Below the pieces are notes generated by a model, which ran no database searches, was not told where the DNA came from, and saw only the letters and a program-made list of their open reading frames with translations. From contig VLTN01000033.1 of NCBI GenBank assembly GCA_008330645.1, forward strand, positions 351,008 to 415,007: a DNA stretch of 64,000 nt, in the 5' to 3' direction. This DNA is from Cafeteria roenbergensis. Taxonomy: Eukaryota; Sar; Bigyra; Bicosoecida; Cafeteriaceae. Shown here piece after piece: positions 31,301-42,150 of this stretch (positions within the stretch are counted from its first letter, which is position 1; each line of letters starts with the position of its first letter). The translations under genes were made by a program, and so were the position numbers.

Positions 31301-34300
31301 GCGGGACGCAGACGGCGGCGGCGAGGGTGCAAGCGGCCTTCCGCGGAGCGCTCGTGCGCGGACGGCACGCGCAGCTCCGCGAGGCCGCGGCCGTCGTGCA
31401 GGGCTGGTGGCGGGCGCGGCTGCAGCGCCGCTGGTTCGGCGTCGTGCGCAAGTCGAGCCGCACTCTTGTGCGGGCCTTCCGAAGGTGCCTTGCGCTCCGC
31501 AGCGGCCGCGAGCTCCAGACGCGGCTGCTGGTGGCCGACTCCTTGTGGAACAGACAGGTCGCGCGGGAGCGGGAGGCCATCGCCCTGACCCTCACGGCCT
31601 CGGACGCGGTGCTCCTGCGCAGAGCGCGAGGCCTCGCCGTTGCCGCCACGGGCAGCATGGCCGGGGGGCGCAGGAGGGGCGGTGGCGCCGCGACCGCCGC
31701 TCGCTCCCGCAGCCCGGGAGACAAGTCCGGGACGCCGCGCGCCGCTGGCAGCGGTGGCTATTCTGGCAAGGCCCGCACCGCGGCGCGCGACGCGGCCGGG
31801 GGCGGCGGCGCCTTCCGCCCCTCGGCCTTGGGAACCCCCCCGGGACCCTCCTCCTTCGAGCAGGGGCTCATCACCACCGGGTACTTGTCCGACACGGGAG
31901 CCGCCACGGGCATGGCCCGCCATCGCGGCACGGGGGCAGGCCTTGCCGTGCTCGCTGCCGGGGGCGGAGGGGCGGTGCCTGCACTTGTCGCCAGCGGGCG
32001 CTGCTACAACGCGCAGGCTGCCCTGACGGCTGCTGCGATCGAAGCCGCGTCCGTGGCCCAGGCCCTCGCCCTGGCCGACGCGCAGGCAGCGACTGCGGCG
32101 GCCTCTGCGCCGGACCGCGACCCCCGCTCCGCCTCGTCCTCCGCCTCGTCGTCCCCTGCCCACCGCGGCCTTCGCCGGGCCGCGTCGGGGACGTCGGCCT
32201 TTGCTGATGCGGCCCCCGCGGCCTCGACCCCCACTGGCGCTGCACGCGGACCCCCAGCTGCAGCCCGGGCGTCGCCAGGGTCCCCACGGCGAGTGCCCCA
32301 CCAGCGCCTCATCGCAGCTCTCCTTCGCATGCCCTCCGCCACGCTGCCCTCGTCCTCTGCCGCCTTCTCCCCCTCCACGGCAGGCTCGCCCTCTGGCGGG
32401 AACCGGGGCGTGCTGGCTTCGCCGCGGTCTCCCGACGCGGCTTCGCTCGCCATGGTCTCCTCCAGCGGCAACGGCAGGCTCTGGCGCTCGCCAGGGGCGG
32501 CAACGGCCTCGCGCGACCGCGGCGGGCTCGCGCTGTCGGGCGGCGCCGCCCCCTCCAGCCCGACTGCGCCGCCCATGCGCCGCGGCAACTCCGCCGGCGC
32601 CTCCGCCGCGGTCACGGCGGCCGCGGTGATGGCGGCCACTTCCGTGAATCCGGCCGACGGCGCCGCCCTCGCCGGTGATGTTGTCATGACCGTTCCGCTT
32701 GACTGCCAGCCGCTCAACGACAACGGCATGCAAGCAGGCCCCTACCCCGACGGCTGGGTCGCAGCGGCGTCTGCCCTCGACTGCCAGCTTGACGCCGGCT
32801 GCGGCGTCGACCTGCGCTTCCTCCCGCCCCCCGCTCGCGGCGTGGCCCGGGCGGCGAGCTCCAGGCCCGGCTCCCCGTCGGCCTACACGCGCCTCCTCAC
32901 GCGGGACGGCCGCCTCTCCGCCCCCTCGGTGCCGGGCGCCGTCCCCGTATCCCCCGTGAGGCCCTCCGACGTGCTCGACGACCTGCCGCTGCCCGTCACC
33001 GCAGCACTGTCGCTCGAGCCTGACCGGCTCACGCGCGCCCTCGTGCCCCAGGAGCTCGAGGCACTGGCAGCCCACGGCGTGGGCAGCCCTGTGGGCGGCC
33101 CCTCGGGCGCCTCCGGGCCCCGCCGCAGCGTCCTGGCTGCTCTCCTGAACCTGCCGGCCGGCCACTCGGTGGCAGCCGCGCTCGGGGCGGGCCGCCGTGA
33201 GCGGGTGGACGCCATCGCCGTGGGCTCCGCCCACACAGTGGCCCTTACCGACGCCGGCCGCGTCTACACCTGGGGCTTCTCCGCCCGCGGCCAGTGCGGC
33301 CACGGCTCCGAGTCGGCGGAGCCCGGGCCTCGCCTGGTGGAAGCCCTCCTCTTTGAGCCTGCGGTCCCGGAAGAGCTCATGTCGCCATCGGCTGCGGCTG
33401 CGGCGTCGCGCCGGCGGGCGCGGGAGCGGCAGCTCGAAGCAAAGCGAGCCGCCCGAGCTGCCCTGCCCCGCGACGCCACGCCCGAGCAGGTGGCAGCAGC
33501 CGACGCTGAGGCGGCGGCGTCAGTTGCCATGGCCACTGCTTCGGCTGTGCGGCGCGCCCCTTCGTCCGGCGTTGGCGGCCTCCCGCTGCGCGTCGTGGGC
33601 ATCGCCTCCGGGGAGGACCACACGCTGGCGCTGACGGAGCATGGGGCCGTGTTCAGCTGGGGCAGCAGCAGGCGCGGCCAGCTCGGCATCGGCGTCTGGA
33701 GCCATGCCACCGTGCCCGTGCTGGTGGAGGGGCTGCCCCGCGTCGCGCAGGTTGCAGCCGGGGCACGCCACAGCGTGGCCCTGACCGCGAGCGGCGTCGT
33801 CTTCACCTGGGGCGCCGGGCCGTGCCTCGGCCGCTCCGCATCCCCCACCGCCCCGGACTGCGTCGGGGCCCGCTTCAGCGACGACGAGTCTGCGCCTGAC
33901 AGCTGCAGACCAGCCCCCGTCGGCGCGGAGACCTCTCCCGGCAAAGGGCTCGCCTCGTCAGCTGCGGCGCTGAGTTCACCGCGGCCACCACGCACGCGGG
34001 CGATGTCTTCACCTGGGGGCGGGGAGAGCGCGGCCAGCTCGGCCTCGGCGCCGCCCACGCCACCACCCCTCTGCTCTACCCGCGGTCTGTCATGGAGGGG
34101 CGCCGCGGCGGCCAGGACCGACACTCTCGCATCGTGGCCTGCGTCTGCGGGACGCACCACTGCATCGCCGTGTCGTCCACCGGCCGCGTCGCGGCGTGGG
34201 GCGCCAACGACTTTGGCCAGCTCGGCCTGGGGGATGCACGGGACAGGCGCTCCCCCGCTGCCCTGCGCTCTCTCGCTCAGCGCCGCGTCGTGCAGGCCGC

Positions 34301-37112
34301 GGCGGGAGCCAGGGCCACCTACGCCCTCACCGACTTCGGGGAGGTCCTGGCCTGGGGCGCGACCGCCGCCCTGCGCCCCAGCACGCTCCCTGCCGTGGAG
34401 GCCGTCGGCGCCGGATCCGCCGACCCCGCGGTGGAGGCGTTTGGCGGAACGATGGTGCGCACCCACTTCGCCTCTTCGCTGCCGGCCGAGGTCCCGTCTC
34501 ACGCCGTCGCCGGCCGCACCCCGCGCCGCCTCATTGCTGCCTCCAGCGGCGCCCTCACCGTCGCTGCTCTCGTGGTGTACCAGACCCCGCTGCTGCCCTC
34601 AGCCGCCCTGGACGCCCGCCGCGAGCGCCGCCGCCGTGCTGCCGAAACCGCCGCCGGCCGCCTCCGCCGGTACACCGTGCTCTCCGCCGGCCTCCGCGGC
34701 CGCGGCCGGGACGGAGCCGCGTCGCCGATGGTTCGCGCGTCCCCGCAAGGCTCCCCTCCCCCGCCCGTGTCTCCAGACGTCCTCCTCCTCCCCCGCCTCG
34801 CTGGGGGCTCCGCGTCGCTTGCTGCCGCCGCAGAGGCTGGCGGAAGGCTCGCCGACGTCGTGCCCGTGCACAGTCCCCGGTCGGCCGTGGACGAGGCCCG
34901 CCGGCAGGTCTCTGCCCCCGCAAGGAGTGGAACCGGTGGAGCCGACGACCAGGCTCTGGCTGCTGACGGTGCTGCCGACAAGCTTGGCTCTCGCCCGCCC
35001 TCCTGGCGCCGCCCGGCTCACTCGCCCTCGCCGACCCCCGATCCGCTGTTGGCAGGGGTCCTTCTGGCCGGCGCTGGCGCTCCGCCCACCCACGCCAGCG
35101 CCTCGCGAGTCTTCGAGCGAGCAGGAGCTTACGTGTCGGGGGCCAGCAGCACGCCCGCCTCCATTGCCGGGCCGCTTGAGGTTCAAATGGTGTCGGTCAC
35201 TCCCAACGCCTCTCCGTCCGCCTCCCCCCAGGGGTCAGTCTCTGGCGGCCGGGCAGGGCTCGACGATGCGGCAGCCCATCACGCCAGCTCGTCGCCCGCT
35301 TGGCCGGCCGACGCCACCGGCGGAGCGGCCCCACCGCCCAGCATTTTCACGGACGCGCGTGCCGTGGCGCCGGCAAGCAGTCGCGCCGGCACCCGCACCG
35401 CCGACGACGAGGCCGACGACTGGGAGGAGGACGCGCGGTCGGATGAGGCGGACGGGTTCAGCGACGGCTTGCCCGGATCAAGCGGCCGCCGGGGTCGCCC
35501 CACGCCGTCAGGCTCGTGCCGCCCATGGCTGCACCCCAGAGCCGCAGCGGCGCTTGCGCAGCTCCCGCTGCGTCAGCTCCGTGACATGCCTGACGACCAC
35601 TACCTCGCCGTCGCGGAGCGCCTCGACGCTCGAGCAAGGCTCGCGGACAGGCACAGGCCCGCGTCTAGCAGCACCGACCCGGCTGTCGGGGGCGGCCCTG
35701 CTGCGTCCGCCCGCTCCCAGCCGGCGCCGCTTGCCGTCATCATCGCCGCTGCTGAGGCAGCTGCCATGGATGCGGGCATCAGCGCAGTCTCGGCTGCGGC
35801 CGCAGCCGCTGCCAAGGAGCGCTTGCCGATGGCAGCTGGCCGGCAGAATGCCTTTGGGCACACGGCCGACCTGGCCGCTGAGGCCCCCACAGCAACCAGC
35901 TCGGCCGTGACCTCCCCAGAGCACGCTCGGCTCGGGCAGTCCGGCCTCCTAGGCGCGTCCGCCCGCTCACCTGCCGCCAGGGCCGCCGCTGCAGCGACCG
36001 CTGGTGCAAGCGGGGATGCTGCGGCCAGCTCCTCCGCGCTAGCAGCGACTGGCGCACCCGGTGAGGCCACCGCAGCTGGAGCTGCAGCAGCGTCTGGGCC
36101 CGGTGCCTCGCCCAACGGCGGACACGACTCCCCCTTTCGCTTCGGCGGACCAGGAGGAGGGGGGGGGCGCCGTCGTTCCCCCGCCAGCATTGGCACGCCG
36201 TCGGTGCGCCTCCGGCAGACTCTCCCTCCGTTTTCGTTCGCTGAAGCCGAGGCCAGCGCCAGCCCGGCCGACGTTGCTGCGGGGCGCGTGCGTCCGGTTG
36301 CCTCCAGAAACCCAACCCCGGCGAGATCCGCCAGTGGCAGCCCGGACACGAATGCTCGCAGCGCTGCCGAGCATGCAACGCGCTTCCTTGACGGAGAAGC
36401 TTCTCCGCGCGCGGCTGGCCTTGCGCCGCAGGGCCAGTCCACGGCTCACACGGACGCAGAGGACTCGAGGCCTCCGCCGCCCCCTCCCCCTGGAAGCCGG
36501 CGGACGCCGCAGAAGCAAGACGCCACCTTCCGCCTCGGAGAGCCTCCTCGGCCGGCGCTGGCTCCGCCCCTCCAGCCGCCGCCGGCGACGGCCCCCGCGC
36601 CGTCGCCGCCCCGCCGGGAGTCTGACTCGCTCCAAAGGCTCTTTTCCCCTTCTGCCATGGTGCAATCGGCCCGCAAGCGCATCCCCTCGCCGTCCCGCAA
36701 CGCAGCCAGCCGTCGTGAGGTCGAGGTGGCCGCGGCTGCCGAGCGGCAGGTTTGGGATGACGCGGGGCCGAGACCGCCCTCGGTCCGCGCCATGATGAGC
36801 GGGTCGCCCCCCGCGCCAGCAGACTCCGATGCGGAGGCCGTTGCGCTTCCCAGGGAGGCGTCGGCGAGCCCTGAGCCTGCTGCGCAGAGCCGTCGGGCAG
36901 TTGTTTCAGTCTCCCCTCACGATGCAGCGTTTCGGGCCGCGGCGGAGCACTCAGGCGCTCGGACAGCAAGCGCGCGCCAGGCCACGAGGGAGGCGGCGAT
37001 GGCTCTTGCCGACGCTGGCGACGAAGAGGCCGCCGCCTCGCTCGCGCTCGCGGCCATGGAACGCATTCGCGCTGAGGCGGCTCAGCTGGGTGAACGAATG
37101 CACTCGCAGTGA
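25339..37112 (+). CDS. Giant degenerate myosin with IQ motifs and RCC1 repeats (one frame break)
   Basis: Starts at ATG 25339 (MSSLDPAASF) and codes for about 3,920 residues if one missing base near 33914-33950 is allowed for. Domains in order: SH3-like start; myosin motor with LLLAVNPLAYV and a P-loop FHGLARSGKSEAAKHAL (residues about 254-270); long Ala/Pro/Ser inserts; a helix block ending FWHAMAGIMHIGNIRF; VALVDSPGPEGFA where switch II (DIxGFE) should be; FTAEERLYQSEGI; VICLRPNARHVPRYVDPALLHKQL (about 1686-1710), the actin-binding 'CIKPN' region; and VARIFVKPHLWQALE before the lever arm. At least six IQ-like motifs follow (about 1818-2040), then a disordered stretch. RCC1 repeats start near residue 2623 (VYTWGFSARGQCGHG, VFSWGSSRRGQLGIG, VFTWGRGERGQLGLG, RVAAWGANDFGQLGLG). 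The Ala/Ser/Pro tail runs to the TGA at 37110. Switch I (NNNSSRFG) is not found, so ATPase activity is doubtful. Confidence 0.85.
33898..33960 (+). other. Frame break inside the RCC1 repeats of the myosin-like gene
   Basis: Upstream of here the RCC1 repeats read in the frame of the ATG at 25339. Downstream they continue in a frame that needs one extra base. The second frame is blocked by a TGA just upstream (about 33898-33900), so the shift must occur in roughly 60 bases that contain a run of five C (33914-33918) and GCAAAGGG. No GTGAG donor is present, which argues for a one-base deletion or sequencing error rather than an intron. Confidence 0.75.
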
Positions 37113-37730
37113 TTGCCGGGTGCACGACGAATTTGTCCAGCGCTGACGTCGTATGTCGTGTTGTAGTCGCACTGCAAGCATTCATTAGACCACACGGCCG
37201 TTTTCGGTCTTGGCCGTCTCTGCATCGAACCGCCTTGAATGCTGCGATGACAGCAAGATTGCTTGTCGTGGGCAGAGCCCTTGGGCAGCACCCGCCGGCG
37301 CCGCCGCGCAGTCCCCCCGCACCCAACGCCAATTGCGCGGGACCAGCGCGCTGCTCTGAGCCAGCCGGGTCGGGAGTGAGCGCTGCGTGCGCCTTGTAGC
37401 CTCGCGAGGCCTGCCCCGCCTGAAACATGTCGAGTTCGGTGGATCTGCCGAGTCTCGGCGACACTGACCGCCGCGCGCTTCGACTGGCTTGTTCGCGCGC
37501 GCTCCGGCTCCCCCAAGCTGACGGGCGCGGGAGAGGCCCTGCGCTGTATGTTCCCGCTCGCGTGGGGAACCACGGGGAGCCCGGCCACTGCTCCCGTCGA
37601 TGCTGCGACAAGCGCCCATGACATCTGTGCCCGTTGTGCAACCTTGTCGCTTTGCGCAGGCCGAACACCGCCTCGAGGCTTTCCCACGCCGCCCGGGCCG
37701 AAGTCCCCCAGTCATTGCGTCTGTTTCGGC
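37113..37730. other. Intergenic, no gene seen
   Basis: 618 bases between two plus-strand genes. GC is visibly lower around 37130-37270 (for example GTCGTATGTCGTGTTGTAGTC). It probably includes the 3' UTR of the myosin-like gene and the promoter of the WW-domain gene. No RNA gene was recognised. Confidence 0.45.
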
Positions 37731-40700
37731 ATGGCAGACCGCCATGACCAGTGGTTGGCGCAGCAGCGTGAACTGAAGCGCCAAAAGCAGGCCTCAGCCG
37801 AAGCGGAAGAAGCTGCGCTGCTGGCTTCGATGGACGACGACGAGCGCGAGGAATACCTGGAGGCAAAGCGCCAGGAGGAGCTTCGCCAAGCCAAGAAAGA
37901 CAAGTCCCTGAAATCTGGGATGAAAGCGTTCAAGGCGTCAGGGAGCTCGAGCCGAGGGAGGGGTCGAGGCAGAGGGCGAGGTCGTGGTCGCGGCCGCGGA
38001 GGGGGGAGTGACTCCCGCAGGGGCTCCAGGTCGCCCGCTGCAAGCCCTTCGCTCTCAGCCCGCGACGCTGACGATCTCAGCGACTCGAGCGACGGCGAAT
38101 CTCCCACACAACTCGCCCCCGTGTCACAGAGGGTCCAGCCACCCGGCCCGCCCCCACCGATGGACTCCGCGCCAGTGGTGACTGGGAACAATGCTCCGCC
38201 CGGCCCGCCCCCAGCACCGGGAGCGGCGAAGCCTCCTCCGGCTGGCGCCTCACCCGCGCCGCCCGGTCCGCCAGGCCCGCCCCCAGCACCGGGAGCAGCG
38301 AAGCCTCCTCCGGCTGGCGCCTCACCCGCGCCGCCCGGTCCGCCAGGCCCGCCCCCAGCACCGGGAGCAGCGAAGCCTCCTCCGGCTGGCGCCTCACCCG
38401 CGCCGCCCGGTCCGCCAGGCCCGCCCCCAGCACCGGGAGCAGCGAAGCCTCCTCCGGCTGGCGCCTCACCCGCGCCGCCCGGTCCGCCCGGCCCGCCCCC
38501 AGCACCGGGAGCAGCGAAGCCTCCTCCGGCTGGCGCCTCACCCGCGCCGCCCGGTCCGCCAGGCCCGCCCCCAGCACCGGGAGCAGCGAAGCCTCCTCCG
38601 GCTGGCGCCTCACCCGCGCCGCCCGGCCCGCCCCCAGCACCGGGAGCAGCGAAGCCTCCGGCTGGCGCCTCACCCGCGCCGCCCGGCCCGCCCCCAGCAC
38701 CGGGAGCAGCGAAGCCTCCTCCGGCTGGCGCCTCACCCGGTCCGCCCGGCCCGCCCCCAGCACCGGGAGCAGCGAAGCCTCCTCCGGCTGGCGCCTCACC
38801 CGCGCCGCCCGGCCCGCCCCCAGCACCGGGAGCAGCGAAGCCTCCTCCGGCTGGCGCCTCACCCGCGCCGCCCGGCCCGCCCCAGCACCGGAGCAGCGAA
38901 GCCTCCTCCGGCTGGCGCCTCACCCGGTCCGCCCGGCCCGCCCCCAGCACCGGGAGCAGCGCAGCCTCCTCCGGCTGGCGCCTCACCCGCGCCGCCCGGC
39001 CCGCCCCCAGCACCGGGAGCAGCGAAGCCTCCTCCGGCTGGCGCCTCACCCGCGCCGCCCGGTCCGCCAGGCCCGCCCCCAGCACCGGGAGCAGCGAAGC
39101 CTCCTCCGGCTGGCGCCTCACCCGCGCCGCCCGGCCCGCCCCCAGCACCGGGAGCAGCGAAGCCTCCTCCGGCTGGCGCCTCACCCGCGCCGCCCGGCCC
39201 GCCCCCAGCACCGGGAGCAGCGAAGCCTCCTCCGGCTGGCGCCTCACCCGCGCCGCCCGGCGCGCCCCCAGCACCGGGAGCAGCGAAGCCTCCTCCGGCT
39301 GGCGCCTCACCCGCGCCGCCCGGCCCGCCCCCAGCACCGGGAGCAGCGCAGCCTCCTCCGGCTGGCGCCTCACCCGCGCCGCCCGGCCCGCCCCCAGCAC
39401 CGGGAGCAGCGAAGCCTCCTCCGGCTGGCGCCTCACCCGCGCCGCCCGGCGCGCCCCCAGCACCGGGAGCAGCGAAGCCTCCTCCGGCTGGCGCCTCACC
39501 CGCGCCGCCCGGCGCGCCCCCAGCACCGGGAGCAGCGAAGCCTCCTCCGGCTGGCGCCTCACCCGTGCCGCCCGGCCCGCCCCCAGCACCGGGAGCAGCG
39601 AAGCCTCCTCCGGCTGGCGCCTCACCCGCGCCGCCCGGCCCGCCCCCAGCACCGGGAGCAGCGAAGCCTCCTCCGGCTGGCGCCTCACCCGCGCCGCCCG
39701 GCGCGCCCCCAGCACCGGGAGCAGCGAAGCCTCCTCCGGCTGGCGCCTCACCCGCGCCGCCCGGCCCGCCCCCAGCACCGGGAGCAGCGCAGCCTCCTCC
39801 GGCTGGCGCCTCACCCGCGCCGCCCGGCCCGCCCCCAGCACCGGGAGCAGCGAAGCCTCCTCCGGCTGGCGCCTCACCCGCGCCGCCCGGCGCGCCCCCA
39901 GCACCGGGAGCAGCGAAGCCTCCTCCGGCTGGCGCCTCACCCGCGCCGCCCGGTCCGCCCGGCCCGCCCCCAGCACCGGGAGCAGCGAATCCAGCGGATG
40001 CGGATGCGGAGCCAGATGCCAAGGCCGCGCCTGCGGATGCGGATGCGGAGCCAGAGGCCAAGGCCGCGCCTGCGGAGCCAGAGGTCAAGGCCGTGCCTGC
40101 GGATGCGGATGCGGAGCCAGAGGCCAAGGCCGCGCCTGCGGATGCGGAGCCAGAGGCCAAGGCCGCGCCTGCGGATGCGGATGCGGAGCCAGAGGCCAAG
40201 GCCGCGCCTGCGGATGCGGATGCGGAGCCAGGGGCCAAGGCCGCGTCCGCGGATGCGGAGGCCAAGGCCGTGCCCGCGGATGCGGAGTCAGAGGCTAAGG
40301 CCGCGTCCGCGGATGCGGATTCAGAGGCCAAGGCCGTGCCCGCGGATGCGGAGCCAGAGGCCAAGGCCGCGCCTGCGGATGCGGAGTCAGAGGCCAAGGC
40401 CGCGCCTGCGGATGCGGATGCGGATGCGGATGCGGACGCGGATACGGAGGCCAAGGCTGTGCCCGCGGGTGCGGATTCAGAGGCCAAGGCCGCGCCCGCG
40501 GATGCGGATTCAGAGGCCAAGGCCGTGCCCGCGGATGCGGAGTCAGAGGCCAAGGCCGCGCCTGCGGAGCCAGAGGCCAAGGCCGCGCCTGCGGATGCGG
40601 AGTCAGAGGCCAAGGCCGCGCCCGCGGATGCGGAGTCAGAGGCCAAGGCCTCGCCTGCGGAGCCAGAGGCCAAGGCTTCGCCTGCGGAGCCAGAGGCCAA

Positions 40701-41397
40701 GGCCTCGCCTGCGGATGCGGAGTCAGAGGCCAAGGCCGCGCCCGCGGATGCGGAGGCCAAGACCGTGCCCGTGGATGCGGAGTCAGAGGCCAAGGCCTCG
40801 CCTGCGGAGCCAGAGGCCAAGGCATCGCCTGCGGATGCGGAGTCAGAGGCCAAGGCCGCGCCCGCGGATGCGGAGGCCAAGACCGTGCCCGTGGATGCGG
40901 AGTCAGAGGCCAAGGCCTCGCCTGCGGAGCCAGAGGCCAAGGCCGCGCCCGTGGATGCGGAGTCAGAGGCCAAGGCCTCGCCTGCGGAGCCAGAGGCCAA
41001 GGCCGCGCCCGCGGATGCGGAGTCAGAGGCCAAGGCCGCGCCTGCGGATGCAGAGTCAGAGGCCAAGGCCGTGCCCGTGGATACGCAGGTCAAGGTTCAT
41101 GCAGCTGGCCCAGAGGCTGTGCATGGCAACGGAGCTTCAAAGCCACCGGCTGGCCCGCCCGAGCACTGGGAGGCGCTCTTCCTCGAAGATGGGTGGCCGT
41201 ATTTCCACAACATCAAGACTGACGAGGTGTCCTGGCTGGCCCCCGAGGGCTTCACCTGCCCACCACCGGACGCTGAGCTGCCCCCTGGCTGGTCCGAGTT
41301 TCGGACTGAAGATGGCTTTAGATATTACTTCTACGAGCGCGAGCTGGAAGACGGATCGTTCGTCACGAAGACAACGTGGGGGCGCCCTTCTGTTTGA
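37731..41397 (+). CDS. Pro-rich tandem-repeat protein with two C-terminal WW domains (frame break in repeats)
   Basis: Starts at ATG 37731 (MADRHDQWLAQQRELK) and ends with TGA at 41395, about 1,222 residues once a two-base loss near 38880-38895 is allowed for. Order: a charged coiled N-terminus (MDDDEREEYLEAKRQEELRQAKK); an RG-repeat run (about residues 72-86); a Ser/Asp-rich linker; about 27 copies of a 21- or 24-residue unit with core APGAAKPPPAGASPAPPGPP; then about 360 residues of repeats around DAESEAKAAPA; and finally two WW domains, WEALFLEDGWPYFHN...VSWLAPE and PPGWSEFRTEDGFRYYFYE...TTWGRP. WW domains bind Pro-rich peptides, so the tail may bind its own repeat array in cis or between molecules (inference). 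At 38880 one repeat unit lacks one C and one G relative to its neighbours, which throws the frame; later repeats and the WW domains read in the new frame. Confidence 0.8.
38194..39990 (+). repeat. Coding minisatellite, about 27 units of 63 or 72 bases
   Basis: Near-identical head-to-tail units code APGAAKPPPAGASPAPPGPP(GPP)P. Variants include Q for K in GAAQ, GAPP for GPPP, SPG and SPV. The 72-base form (extra GPP) clusters at the start and recurs at the end. The high identity implies recent unequal exchange or conversion and makes the copy number in the assembly uncertain. Confidence 0.92.
39991..41090 (+). repeat. Second coding repeat, Ala/Glu/Lys/Asp type
   Basis: An irregular array of units built from GCGGATGCGGAG(C/T)CAGAGGCCAAGGCC, coding (DA)nE(P/S)EAKA(A/V/S)PA. 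Units are 21-45 bases with internal GATGCG expansion, for instance at 40415-40440. It is predicted to form a long charged helix between the Pro-rich array and the WW domains. Confidence 0.9.
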
Positions 41398-42150
41398 GGC
41401 TGCTTGTGACCCTGATGCATCCGCTGCGCTCATCCTCTGCGAATCTGCACAACCTGGATGCGCCTCGCTGGTCCTGCATCACTCGCAATAAGGCTGCGAC
41501 TGCTGACGCGCTTGAATGGCTCTGCCCAAACGACCGTGCGGCGACTTGCCCCGATGCCGTGCCGAGCGCGATGCCTCATGCAGTGCACCTTGCTGCGTGA
41601 CTCGGGGCTGGCGCGGGCAAGCAGGCTCAGCAACCCGTCGGGCTGGAGACCAGCCGATCCCGCGCGCGCCAGAGACTTCCACCAACTCGTGAGACTCTCC
41701 AGTCGACCAGGGCGCGCCACGCTCCGAGCCAAGGGCCCCCGCGCCTCCTCCCACAGCTCGCTCGACAGTGCGAGCGTGTCGCCGTCGAGACGGGGCTGCC
41801 CCAGTCGCGGCCTACGGGGCCGGCTTGGATAGCTGGGCTGCAGGAGTTGAGGGCGAAGGATCGTCGGGGTTGTTGTGCAACGCTTTGCTGGCGCTCCCCA
41901 GGCCCCTTGCTGCCTTGGCACCCCGCGGGGCCACACATGCTTTGCAAGAAAGCCCAGAGTTTGCAGGCTTGCGCGTCAGACTGCGAGCCGATGCGGGCTC
42001 CGTGATGTCCATTTTGCGGTCCGCATCACCGGACTGGGCGCTGGTTCGGCTGGTGGTTCGCTTTTGCCCGCGTCGCACTGATCCTCTCTCCCGCCCCCAA
42101 ACGGGTGTGCTTTGCGGCTCCGTTGTCATGTGCAGGCAGTTCGTTTGGCA
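41398..42150. other. Intergenic, no gene seen
   Basis: 753 bases between the WW-repeat gene and the fimbrin fusion, both plus strand. Base composition is closer to 62-65% GC than the coding flanks. Frames here show no recognisable domain. It should carry the promoter of the downstream gene. Confidence 0.45.

Noticed and set aside
33780-33960. Intron at the RCC1 frame change of the myosin-like gene
   Set aside because: No GTGAG donor occurs in the interval, and the frames can be joined with a one-base change without losing RCC1 residues.
38194-39990. CRISPR-like array
   Set aside because: Units are head-to-tail and continuous with no unique spacers, and they code for protein in a eukaryotic gene.
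37712-41093. Two long minus-strand frames and a second plus-strand frame across the repeats
   Set aside because: Tandem repeats without stops are open in several frames at once. Only the plus frames that join the charged N-terminus to the WW domains make a coherent protein.
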